Source: Methylocystis bryophila
GTDB taxonomy: Bacteria > Pseudomonadota > Alphaproteobacteria > Rhizobiales > Beijerinckiaceae
Assembly (NCBI RefSeq): GCF_027925445.1
Contig: NZ_AP027149.1
Span: forward strand, 3,112,501-3,176,500
Reading direction: 5' to 3'
DNA: 64,000 nt
Shown: piece after piece, positions 39,442-47,324 of the stretch
How the letters are laid out: each line of letters starts with the position of its first letter
How positions within the stretch are numbered: position 1 is the first letter of the stretch
Position numbers and translations under genes: made by a program
Notes under the pieces: model-generated
What the model was told of the DNA's origin: nothing
Database searches by the model: none
What the model saw: only the letters and a program-made list of their open reading frames with translations

Positions 39442-40539
39442 CTAATGGAGCAGACAGGCGGCGACGGCCTCTTCATTCCATTCGAGCCCGACGCCCGGGC
39501 TGTCTGGGATCTGCAGCGCGCTGTCCTTCAAAACATAGGGCTGCGCCAGGATCGGATTGATCCAGTCCTGCCATTCCAGCCAGTGGGCGGTTTCCGTGAC
39601 GCGCATCACATGGGCGGCGACCTCCGGATAGAGATGGGTCGACATCGGAATGCCCGCAGCCCCGGCGAGAGCCGCCGCGCGCATCCAACCGGTGACGCCG
39701 CCAATCCTCATGAAATCCGGCATAACGAGGTCGCAGGCCTTTTTCTGGATGGCCTTATGCATCTCGCGCGGCCCATAGAAATTCTCGCCGAGCTGAATCG
39801 GCGTCTTCAGACTCGCCACAAGCCGCGCATAGCCATCGAGATTGTCGTAGACGATCGGCTCCTCGATCCAGGCTAGGCCGTGATCGTCGATCGCATGGCA
39901 GCGTTCGAGCGCTTCGGCGAGGTTCAAACCCTGATTGAAGTCGACCATAAGACGCATGTCATCGCCGACCGCATTGCGAACGGCGTCGAGCGCCGCGAGA
40001 TCGTCGCGTAGGCGATCCCGACCGAGCCGCAGCTTCAGGCCCGTGAAGCCGCCCTCATCGCGCAGTTCGAGCGCCTCAGCGGCGAGCGCTTCCGGCTCTC
40101 CTAGCCAAAGACCGTTGCTGTTGTAGGCCTTCACCGGCCCCGGCGACCCGCCCAGCAAAACGCACAAGGGCAGATTGGCGGCCTTGGCGAGCGCGTCCCA
40201 AGCCCCCATATCGAGGCCCGAGGCCGCAATGAGGGTCAGTCCTTCATAGCCGACGAAATGCAGCGACCGTCGCGCAGTTTCAAACAATTCTACCGGCGCG
40301 ATCGCTCGGCCCTTCATCAAGTCGGAGAAGTCGTTGAGCGCGGCGACGATGTAGCGCATCGACTTCACGACATAGGGCCCGAGATAGCTGCGCCCGACGA
40401 CCCCTTCTTCCGTGTATAGGTCGATCAGCACGACCGGCCATTCCGTAAGGGTGGCGATTTTCGCAACAATCGGGCGCTTGAGCTTCAGGACCAGCGCGCG
40501 CGCCCTCAATTCACGGAAGGTCAGCTTGGGCGGCGTCAT
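39442..40539 (-). CDS. Enolase-superfamily enzyme, mandelate racemase subgroup
   Basis: 365 residues. Residues line up with mandelate racemase at a constant offset of five. Metal ligands are Asp200, Glu226 and Glu252; Asp275 and His302 form the dyad; Glu322 is the electrophile; Lys169 matches Lys164. The position of mandelate racemase's base Lys166 is Arg171 here (KLR instead of KxK), so racemase activity is doubtful; a sugar-acid dehydratase or other one-base reaction fits better (inference). Its start lies 4 bases after the tautomerase stop, so the two are co-transcribed. Confidence 0.88.
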   Translation of the reverse strand: MTPPKLTFRELRARALVLKLKRPIVAKIATLTEWPVVLIDLYTEEGVVGRSYLGPYVVKSMRYIVAALNDFSDLMKGRAIAPVELFETARRSLHFVGYEGLTLIAASGLDMGAWDALAKAANLPLCVLLGGSPGPVKAYNSNGLWLGEPEALAAEALELRDEGGFTGLKLRLGRDRLRDDLAALDAVRNAVGDDMRLMVDFNQGLNLAEALERCHAIDDHGLAWIEEPIVYDNLDGYARLVASLKTPIQLGENFYGPREMHKAIQKKACDLVMPDFMRIGGVTGWMRAAALAGAAGIPMSTHLYPEVAAHVMRVTETAHWLEWQDWINPILAQPYVLKDSALQIPDSPGVGLEWNEEAVAACLLH

Positions 40540-40543
40540 GGCG

Positions 40544-40933
40544 CTACTTGGGGCCGTATTGCATCAAGCCGTTGCCAAAGGACCAATCCTCCCGTCCGTT
40601 CTCCAACAACACGATCACAATATCTTCCTTTCTGATATTTTGACTCTTGTGGATCTCGTCGACGACCCTTGCGTAGAACCCCTGTTTTGTCTCCACGGAG
40701 CGGCCGCCGAGCCAGATGACCTGGATGAAGATCATTTGCTCAGAATAGGCCGCTCCAAGATAGCCTTCGGCAGGATAGATAAGCTCATCGGCCTCATGAC
40801 GCGTGACAATTTGGAACTTGTCATGCAGCGGGACTCCGGCAATTTCGATCATCGCGCCATAGACGGCCTGGCCGACCGCGCGGATCAGCTCGCTTGACGC
40901 CTTCTTGTTCACATCGATCCGAACCAGCGGCAT
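40544..40933 (-). CDS. Tautomerase family protein (4-oxalocrotonate tautomerase-like)
   Basis: 129 residues. Mature N-terminus PLVRIDVNKKAS provides the catalytic Pro (position 2 before Met removal). Length fits the two-unit MIF/tautomerase_2 group rather than the 62-residue 4-OT. ATG at 40933 preceded by GGAGG; an upstream in-frame codon at 41182 lies in pxmC. Together with the enolase-superfamily gene it suggests metabolism of a keto- or enol-acid. Confidence 0.85.
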   Translation of the reverse strand: MPLVRIDVNKKASSELIRAVGQAVYGAMIEIAGVPLHDKFQIVTRHEADELIYPAEGYLGAAYSEQMIFIQVIWLGGRSVETKQGFYARVVDEIHKSQNIRKEDIVIVLLENGREDWSFGNGLMQYGPK

Positions 40934-41007
40934 GTCCGACCTCCGTAACGAGTGGTATAAATCCGACGCTTGACGCCCTGTTCTCACGTCGTAACGAGGC
41001 CGCGAGT

Positions 41008-41035
41008 TCCCTCTCCCCGCAAGCGGGGAGAGGGA
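41008..41035 (-). terminator. Perfect 13-bp hairpin after pxmC
   Basis: TCCCTCTCCCCGC, a 2-base loop, GCGGGGAGAGGGA: fully paired. It lies about 50 bases after the pxmC stop. There is no T-run, so it may be a Rho-independent end of the imperfect type, an mRNA-stabilising 3' structure, or a dispersed palindrome of the CCTCTCCCCGC class common in alphaproteobacteria. Confidence 0.5.
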
Positions 41036-41084
41036 GATGCGCGCGATCGACTCACTTGCTTTGTCACAACGCCTTGGGGCGGCC

Positions 41085-41861
41085 TCACGGCGCGTCCTCG
41101 ATTTGATCCAGCAATTCGGTGATCCGGTTGACCTGCTGCAGCAGTATTCCGCCGACCGCGAGGGCGAACCAAACACCGACAACGAAACCCCAGTGGATCG
41201 GAACGGCGAAGAATTCTTCTCGAAACCAGAAGGTGTGACCCCACTCGTTGAATCCGACGCTCACGAAGATCATGAAAGGACCGACGACAGCGAGCGTGAG
41301 GGGTACGGAGATCCCCTTCGCGTAGAGCGGGAGCCTCGTTCGCGCGTAAATCCAAGCCGAGCCGCCCATGAGAATGTAGAAGGGAAAATTGAAGTAAAAT
41401 TCGATGATGTGGTTGGCCGTGAAGGGCGTGTCGCGAACGGCCACCTGATGCCAAGAATTGTCTTGTTCCGCGAAGTAGCTGCCGGCCCAATAGACGCCGA
41501 AGGTATAGATGCTGATCCACATCGTCAGGGTGAAATAGCGCGTGAGCTCCTCTTTCGGCGTGATCGCCTCGAGATCGCGATCGCGCGTCAACCAGAGGTA
41601 TCCCCAGAGAGTTGGGAAGACCACGGCAAGGAAAGCCGCCTCCAGGTAGAGAAGGCGCATCCAATGAGCCTCGAACGCCGGCTCACTCGAGTCGAGCCCG
41701 GCTGAAATGCCGAATGCGCCCTGATAAAGCCGGAAGCCCACATAGATCGCCGTCATCCCCACGAAAGTGGCCAGGTATTTGGGAAGATCGCGAAGGTACC
41801 AGGGCAATCCTCCGATCTCGCCTGCTGAGGAAGCCGCCAAAGCCTGAGGTGAAAGGGACAT
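41085..41861 (-). CDS. pxmC: PmoC-like subunit of a divergent copper monooxygenase (PXMO)
   Basis: 258 residues with about six membrane helices. Cu ligands known from PmoC are all present: Asp134, His138 and His151 in EQDNSWHQ and FTANH (Cu-C site), and Asn205, His209, His223 in GFNEWGHTFW and PIHWGF (Cu-D site). This subunit is now considered the likely active-site subunit of particulate methane monooxygenase. Its ATG lies one base after the pxmB stop. Being last in the operon rather than first separates it from canonical pmoCAB. Confidence 0.9.
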   Translation of the reverse strand: MSLSPQALAASSAGEIGGLPWYLRDLPKYLATFVGMTAIYVGFRLYQGAFGISAGLDSSEPAFEAHWMRLLYLEAAFLAVVFPTLWGYLWLTRDRDLEAITPKEELTRYFTLTMWISIYTFGVYWAGSYFAEQDNSWHQVAVRDTPFTANHIIEFYFNFPFYILMGGSAWIYARTRLPLYAKGISVPLTLAVVGPFMIFVSVGFNEWGHTFWFREEFFAVPIHWGFVVGVWFALAVGGILLQQVNRITELLDQIEDAP

Positions 41862-41862
41862 G

Positions 41863-43137
41863 TCATTTCTCCGTGGTGGCCGAGCCCGTGGCTGAGTTGA
41901 ACTTTGGAATCACCGCCGAGGCGACGCTTGCGATGTGGCGCGCGCCGGTGGGGTCGGCGAGGAAGAGAAGTCCGCCGATGCGGCTGTCGGCGTCCCGCAC
42001 GAGACCGTCGAGCCGTTCCTTTTGCCAAAGCGCGTCGGCCGCGGTGATGCGGAGCGCGCGCGTTTCGCCCGGCGCGATGGCTTCGGCCCTGTCGATCGTC
42101 AACCCATCGCGGACGACGCCAGCATCGGTGTTTCGACTATTCTGCTGATTGGCGTCGTTCGCTCCGGGCGCCAGGAAGCGCACATTCGCTGTCGCGAATT
42201 CCGTCACGCGCACCGGCTGGTCCGATCCGTTGTGGATGAGGGCGAAAAGGGTGACAGCGCGACCGGGAATGTTGAATTCGACGCGTTGAATTTTCGCGCT
42301 GACAAGTCCGCTGTTCACGATCGGCGGCAGTGGATTGATTTGGTCCAGCGCCGCTTGCAGCGGGATGGCGTAGGGATATTGGCGATCCGCAAGCGCGTTA
42401 GCCGCAAGCACAACCGCTGGAACTCCCACAAGGATTGCGAGGGCGATTTTCTTATCGACAGGAGAAATCAGTTCGGCGTCGCGTCCCTCGCGGACCCTCC
42501 TGAACCGCGGCAGGAACAAAGGCCGACGCACCCACCAAACGAGCCAAGCCGATCCCAAGGCAATCCAGAGCAAATGCCAGATGACGCCGTTGACGAGCCC
42601 ATAACTCTCCATGTCGATCACGGCGCCATCGAGTGTTTTCACCGGGTTCACGAAAGCCGCGGGTTGACCGGAAATTTCGACCCATTCGCCAGGCCCCATT
42701 ACCGGTCCCGCATCGTGCAGGTTGAAGAAGGGATGGATGTGGAAGCGCCCGGGAACACGCGCTTTGAGCACGATCTTGAACTCGTAATCGCCGCCAAGTT
42801 TCAAAGCGAAGGAGCTCACCGACGGTTGTCCATTGATGTATCGTTCCGTGCGAACCAATACGGGCCCTGGCGCCGACACGTTGAGATAGGCTGCATCGGG
42901 CTTCGCCACGCCGCGCGGCCAGTCCTCGGCGACATGGAACTTGCCCGTCAGTACGACCTCGTCATTGACGGCAAGAATGTTCTTCGACCATTCCACGTCG
43001 TAGAATTGAATGGTGCGCATGCGAACGAAAGGCTCAAGCGCTTTCTCGCCGTGGGCGAGCGCCGCAGTTGGGGAGCCGAGCTGAGCGACGACGGCGAGGC
43101 CGAGGCCGAGGAAAAGGCTTTTCAGCGAGTTTCTCAT
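41863..43137 (-). CDS. pxmB: PmoB-like subunit of a divergent copper monooxygenase (PXMO)
   Basis: 424 residues. A signal peptide ends at ALA, so the mature protein begins at His29 (HGEKALEPFVR). His29, His133 and His135 (FHIHPFF) match the copper site of PmoB. Two cupredoxin-like periplasmic domains flank two membrane helices (about 184-203 and 230-250). ATG at 43137 with AGGGG upstream. Starts 11 bases after pxmA. Confidence 0.92.
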   Translation of the reverse strand: MRNSLKSLFLGLGLAVVAQLGSPTAALAHGEKALEPFVRMRTIQFYDVEWSKNILAVNDEVVLTGKFHVAEDWPRGVAKPDAAYLNVSAPGPVLVRTERYINGQPSVSSFALKLGGDYEFKIVLKARVPGRFHIHPFFNLHDAGPVMGPGEWVEISGQPAAFVNPVKTLDGAVIDMESYGLVNGVIWHLLWIALGSAWLVWWVRRPLFLPRFRRVREGRDAELISPVDKKIALAILVGVPAVVLAANALADRQYPYAIPLQAALDQINPLPPIVNSGLVSAKIQRVEFNIPGRAVTLFALIHNGSDQPVRVTEFATANVRFLAPGANDANQQNSRNTDAGVVRDGLTIDRAEAIAPGETRALRITAADALWQKERLDGLVRDADSRIGGLLFLADPTGARHIASVASAVIPKFNSATGSATTEK

Positions 43138-43148
43138 GGACGCGCCCC

Positions 43149-43901
43149 TTAGATATTTTTGACGTATTTCGTGGTGGCGAAAGCTTTGCCAAGCCACCAC
43201 CACAGCGGGTACATCAGCGTGCAGAGAAGAGCCGCGCAAAAGGCCGACAGAGGCGTTGCGTATTGGCCGTAAGTGCGTAACGTGCCCCTCTCGATCAAAC
43301 GAAGATACTCCGGCGTCCCGGCTCTCACGTATTGGAAGCCGAAGAGATCGGCGACCGTCAGCTGCGCGCCGCCGTACTCGACCGGAACGTGAAACATCGC
43401 AAAAATGGGCCAGTTGCTCGGATAGAAGAGCAAGGCGAAGGCCATGCCGCCGAAAATGCTGGTGATGGTCAGACTGTTGCTCAGCATGAGGACTGCGTCG
43501 AGCACCAAGGCGCTCGGCAACATCGTTGCGGGAAGAACCTCGTTTATGGGGAAGTAATTCCACAGATGGTAGGCGAAGACCCGCGTGATCCAGGTTCCGA
43601 TCAACAAGCAAGAGATGCAGAGCGTCGCGCCAAGCGGCAAGCGGAAGTTTGGCCAGAGCACCGCTTGAACCGCTGCAGGGAAGGTGATCATCATCAGCGG
43701 TGTGATGAGTGGCCACCATTGGCGGTCTTTCCAATCCAACCAAAAATCCCAGTCGCCCACCGTGAGCGCGACATGGAGATGAAAGGCTCCGACGAAGAGA
43801 AAGAACGCCAGGACGAGGATGAGATAATCATAGGCCCGGCTCAGGCGCGCTTTTTCGCCCGCATAGGGTTGAACGGCGGATTCCAAGTCTGTCGCAGTCA
43901 T
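43149..43901 (-). CDS. pxmA: PmoA-like subunit of a divergent copper monooxygenase (PXMO)
   Basis: 250 residues, multi-pass. PmoA hallmarks: FHLHVALTVGDWDFWLDWKDR (key residues H41, H43, GDWDFW 49-54), NFRLPLGA, NYFPINE, LLFYPSNWP, ADLFGFQYVR and PEYLRLIERGTLRT. It differs at many positions from canonical alphaproteobacterial PmoA, as pxmA sequences do. ATG at 43901 with GGGAGCG upstream. First gene of the A-B-C operon; promoter shared with the divergent LysR gene. Confidence 0.92.
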   Translation of the reverse strand: MTATDLESAVQPYAGEKARLSRAYDYLILVLAFFLFVGAFHLHVALTVGDWDFWLDWKDRQWWPLITPLMMITFPAAVQAVLWPNFRLPLGATLCISCLLIGTWITRVFAYHLWNYFPINEVLPATMLPSALVLDAVLMLSNSLTITSIFGGMAFALLFYPSNWPIFAMFHVPVEYGGAQLTVADLFGFQYVRAGTPEYLRLIERGTLRTYGQYATPLSAFCAALLCTLMYPLWWWLGKAFATTKYVKNI

Positions 43902-44044
43902 TTCGCTCCCCGTTTGGAGACCTCGAGGCTGGCGCAAGCCTATGTGACCGCGCCCATGCAAGGCCGCGGGCAAAACACCAACGCCTGCTGACACACTAGG
44001 AAGGGCTGTCCGTTCTGTTAAATGATGATTTTTGATAGGGGCAT

Positions 44045-44067
44045 GAATCTAATCGCTCGCGAGATTC
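44045..44067. promoter_or_regulatory. LysR-type operator between pxmA and its divergent regulator
   Basis: GAATCT-N11-AGATTC: a perfect 6-bp inverted repeat with an 11-base spacer, so it fits the LysR consensus T-N11-A exactly. It lies 144 bp upstream of the pxmA ATG and 75 bp upstream of the regulator ATG at 44142. An alternative regulator start at 44022 would place this site inside the gene. Confidence 0.6.
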
Positions 44068-44141
44068 AGCGGGCGCATAAGAGCGGTGAGAGCAAGATCA
44101 TCATCGGTCCCAACATTCGCGAGAAGACGGCGAGGAGCGAA

Positions 44142-45074
44142 ATGTCGGAGCTGCGGAATTTCGATCTCAATCTTTTGGTCTCTTTCGATGTCTTGATGGA
44201 GGAGCTAAGCGTCTCCCGGGCTGCGGAACGAATGTTCGTCACGCAATCGGCCATGAGCCACGCGCTTCAGCGCTTGCGGCAGCAATTCGGCGACCCGCTG
44301 CTGGTTCGCACGCCAAGCGGCATGAGACCGACGGAGCGCGCGCTCTCCCTCGTTGGACCGGTCAAGGCCCTCTTACGCGACGCGAAAGGCCTGATCCATG
44401 CGCCGGATCAGTTCATCGCTGCGGAGAGCCGCCAGCGCTTCACCATGGCGGCGACGGATTACATGGACCTTCTGGTCGCGCCCTTGCTGATGGAGCGCAT
44501 CGAGTCGACGGCTCCTGGCGTCGACATCCATGTCAAACGCACCGAACAACCATTTCCTGAGCAAGACCTTGAATATGGCGAGCTCGATGTTGTTCTCGGA
44601 TTTGAGGCGGTCTTGAAGCCTCCGAGTCATTTGGTGAGGGAATATCTATTCGACGATCGCATGGTCTCTGTCGTGAGACGCGGGCACCCCATGGCCCGCG
44701 GGGAGGCGCTCACGCTCGATGACTACCTAGCCATGAAACACGTGCTGATCTCGCGAACCGGAACACGGTTTGGCGTCATCGACGATTGGCTCGCCGAACG
44801 AGGCCTGTCCCGTCGCATAGCGCTGATCGTTCCTCATTTTTTATCGGCGCCGTTGATTGTGGCGCAAACTGAGATGGAGCTGTCTCTGCCGGAGCGAGTC
44901 GCGAATGTTTTTGCGGCTTCGACGCCGTTGAGCATCCTCACCCTGCCCATCGACTTGCCCCGGTATAATCTCGTTATGGTGTGGCATCCGCTGCGCGAGA
45001 AGGATTCGTCGCATCGTTGGTTCCGTGAACAGATTATATCCGCCTGTCGCGAACTTGCCTCGCCGAGAGACTAG
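44142..45074 (+). CDS. LysR-family transcriptional regulator, divergent from pxmABC
   Basis: 310 residues. N-terminal winged helix-turn-helix: LRNFDLNLLVSFDVLMEE, SVSRAAERMFVTQSAMSHALQRLR (key residues SxAAExxxxTQSAxSxALxRL). The C-terminal effector-binding domain resembles the NodD/aromatic-response branch. GGAG lies before the ATG at 44142. Likely controls pxmABC and itself through the site at 44045-44067. Effector unknown. Confidence 0.9.
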   Translation: MSELRNFDLNLLVSFDVLMEELSVSRAAERMFVTQSAMSHALQRLRQQFGDPLLVRTPSGMRPTERALSLVGPVKALLRDAKGLIHAPDQFIAAESRQRFTMAATDYMDLLVAPLLMERIESTAPGVDIHVKRTEQPFPEQDLEYGELDVVLGFEAVLKPPSHLVREYLFDDRMVSVVRRGHPMARGEALTLDDYLAMKHVLISRTGTRFGVIDDWLAERGLSRRIALIVPHFLSAPLIVAQTEMELSLPERVANVFAASTPLSILTLPIDLPRYNLVMVWHPLREKDSSHRWFREQIISACRELASPRD

Positions 45075-45185
45075 CGCGTTTCCCGCTCGAACGGAATCGT
45101 TCGAGCGATAAGGAATCGCGCGAAGTCAAAAAGTTAGAGCATGTCTTGACCGGAAAACCGCTTCGCACTTTTCCGTGACATGCTC
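45073..45185. repeat. Composite palindromic repeat, copy 4 (modules B and A)
   Basis: Module B (GCGCGTTTCCCGCTCGAACG at 45074, then CGTTCGAGCG) is followed by linker AGTCAAAAAGTT and module A (AGAGCATGTC at 45136 to GACATGCTC at 45185). The B-linker-A order is the reverse complement of copies 5 and 6. Confidence 0.8.
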
Positions 45186-45191
45186 GAGCCT

Positions 45192-46289
45192 TCATCGGCC
45201 CGGCATGCCTTCCGCCAACGCCTTGACCTCAATCAGAAGATAGGGCGGCTTTGAAAGATCCGCGCCGCCGTTCAGCGCAGCCGAGCGATGGAGTTGGTTC
45301 ACCACGGCGTATAATTTGCCGCCAGGGCCAAAGGCCAAAGAATCCACCCATGCGAGCTCCGGGCTTTGCGCTAGCCGCAAATAGTTTCCGTCCGGCTTGA
45401 TCACGCCGATCGCATTTTCCGCGAGGTCGCCAAGGTAGATGTTCCCCGCCCGGTCGATGGTGACGCCGTCGCATATCGGCTTGGCGCTGTACCGCTCAAC
45501 TTTGGCGGCCAAGGCTTTTTGGTCAAGGCTTTCGTCTGCAAGATCGGCAGCCTTGAGGCGATAGAGAGAGGTCGAATGCATGGGGCCGAAATAGACCCAT
45601 TCATCTTCCAAATCCTCGGTGACGGGGTTCACTCCAATTCTTGGCCGCGTAACGCGACCCTCCGCATCCTTGGTCTCGATGGGTCGTCCGTCGATGAAGA
45701 GATCGATCTTCTCGGGCGTGACGCTCGGATGTCCCTCCAGCACCCGTCGAGCGGCGCCTGTCGCCAAATCGACGACAATGATCGCCGCATTCGCGCCGCC
45801 GGCGGGATCGACGATGAATATCCGATTGTGCCGGCTATCCACGGTGAAGTCGTTGACGAAGGCGTTCTTCGGCGCGATGGGTTCGGGCAGGTAAATCACT
45901 CGGTGGAGCTTGTCGCTCCGTGTATCCCAGCCGACGAGCTTGGGCGTGACGCCGCTTCGCATGCCGTTGTCGAGCATCCAGACAACGCCCGCTCCATCGG
46001 TGCGAACGCCGAGCACCGAGTCGAGGGTCAAACCGGAAGGGTGACTCCTGTCGTTCAGCGCCGCATTTGGGAAGGGCGTGATGGAGCCATCCGGACGCCA
46101 CTCCACCACCGACGCCTTCGGGGCGTAGAACTGATGCTGGCTCATGATAATTCTGCCAGTCGGCGTCGCCGTGACGTTCCCTGGGCCTTGTTGAAGCTTG
46201 CCGAGGATCGAGAAATTCCCGGTTGTTTCCCCGAAGGCGCCGCTCGCCATGAGCAAACCAAGGAGGGTGAGAAGCGATAGTTTTTGCAA
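45192..46289 (-). CDS. Exported MRJP/yellow-like beta-propeller protein
   Basis: 365 residues. Signal peptide (MQKLSLLTLLGLLMASGAFG), then a six-bladed propeller of the SMP-30/major royal jelly protein type: GVRTDGAGVVWMLDNG, FVNDFTVDSRHNRIFIVD, GVNPVTEDLEDEWVYFGP and a terminal SKPPYLLIEV. Lactonase or binding function is possible but unproven. The TTG at 46289 is chosen: GGGAGG lies 5 bases upstream and the product begins with a clean signal peptide. A GTG at 46322 is the alternative. Convergent with the LysR gene across a repeat copy. Confidence 0.82.
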   Translation of the reverse strand: MQKLSLLTLLGLLMASGAFGETTGNFSILGKLQQGPGNVTATPTGRIIMSQHQFYAPKASVVEWRPDGSITPFPNAALNDRSHPSGLTLDSVLGVRTDGAGVVWMLDNGMRSGVTPKLVGWDTRSDKLHRVIYLPEPIAPKNAFVNDFTVDSRHNRIFIVDPAGGANAAIIVVDLATGAARRVLEGHPSVTPEKIDLFIDGRPIETKDAEGRVTRPRIGVNPVTEDLEDEWVYFGPMHSTSLYRLKAADLADESLDQKALAAKVERYSAKPICDGVTIDRAGNIYLGDLAENAIGVIKPDGNYLRLAQSPELAWVDSLAFGPGGKLYAVVNQLHRSAALNGGADLSKPPYLLIEVKALAEGMPGR

Positions 46290-46661
46290 GGGAGCCTCCC
46301 AAAATGCGCGCAAGGAGGCCACAGTAGTGGGGCCGGATAGAGCGCCGGAAATGAATTCTTTCGATCATCGCTTGAATTCTTTTCATTCCACCGCGGCCTA
46401 CCTCCGGCCGAAAATTCACCCCAAAATCTCCTATCCTGCCCGGACTCCGGTGGCCTTTACCTGCGGTAGTCAGTAAATGCTTGCTGCGGTGGGGCAATTT
46501 CGCCTGCGGCGAACGGAAGATCCGATTGGGGCCGTCAACGCCCCTCCAAGCCGACCCCGTCGGGATGCGTGTGGGGGAGTCCCCTCCCTGCCCGCGCCGC
46601 GCTAATCTCGGACCCATCCCGGCGCCGATTCCGGCGCGCCCGATTCTCCGCGAGGCCGTCC
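46290..46661. other. Gap between MRJP-like gene and ftsE
   Basis: 372 bases between divergent genes, expected to contain the ftsEX promoter. The left half is AT-richer. No operator, repeat or small gene was recognised. Confidence 0.35.
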
Positions 46662-47324
46662 TTGCTCACATTCCAAAATGTCGGCCTGCGCTACGGGACC
46701 GGAGAGGAGACGCTCAAGGATCTGAATTTCTCCCTCGCGCCCAAATCCTTTCAGTTCCTTACAGGGCCGTCCGGGGCTGGCAAGACGACCCTCTTGAAGC
46801 TCCTCATGCTCTCGCTCAAGCCCACCCGAGGCAAGATTGAGGTGTTCGGCAAGGACGCCGCGACCTTCGACAAGCCGGCGGTGACCGAGATCCGCCGCCG
46901 CTTCGGCGTCGTCTTTCAGGATTTTCGCCTGCTCGACCATTTGACGCTCTACGAGAACGTGGCGCTGCCCCTGCGCGTTCTCGGACGCGAGGAGGCGGAC
47001 TATCGCGCCGAGGTCTTCGAGCTCTTGCGCTGGGTCGGTCTTTTCGAGCGGCGCTACAGCCCGCCCAGCGTGCTCTCGGGAGGCGAGAAGCAGCGCGCGG
47101 CGATCGCGCGCGCGGTCATCGGGCGCCCCGAGTTGCTGATCGCCGACGAGCCGACGGGCAATGTGGATCCGCCGCTCGCGCGCCGCCTTCTGCGACTCTT
47201 CGTCGAGCTGCACAAGTCGGGCGCGGCCGTTGTCATCGCGACTCACGACCTCGATCTGATGGATCAATATGAGGCGGCGCGCCGCCTCGTGCTGGCGGAA
47301 GGGCGGCTGCATGTCTATGAGTGA
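46662..47324 (+). CDS. ftsE: Cell-division ATP-binding protein FtsE
   Basis: 220 residues. LTFQNVGLRYG start, Walker A GPSGAGKTTLL, signature VLSGGEKQRAAIARA, Walker B LLIADEPTGNVD, switch His in ATHD. With FtsX it links septal peptidoglycan hydrolysis to division. The TTG at 46662 gives the standard family N-terminus and has GAGG upstream; a codon at 46569 would add an unconserved Arg-rich leader. It overlaps ftsX. Confidence 0.93.
   Translation: MLTFQNVGLRYGTGEETLKDLNFSLAPKSFQFLTGPSGAGKTTLLKLLMLSLKPTRGKIEVFGKDAATFDKPAVTEIRRRFGVVFQDFRLLDHLTLYENVALPLRVLGREEADYRAEVFELLRWVGLFERRYSPPSVLSGGEKQRAAIARAVIGRPELLIADEPTGNVDPPLARRLLRLFVELHKSGAAVVIATHDLDLMDQYEAARRLVLAEGRLHVYE

Noticed and set aside
41085..41861. 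Initial labelling of this gene as pmoA because it is the third membrane subunit of a presumed C-A-B operon
   Set aside because: The residues DNSWH, FTANH and NEWGHTFW identify PmoC; the PmoA signature is in the gene at 43149-43901, giving order A-B-C.
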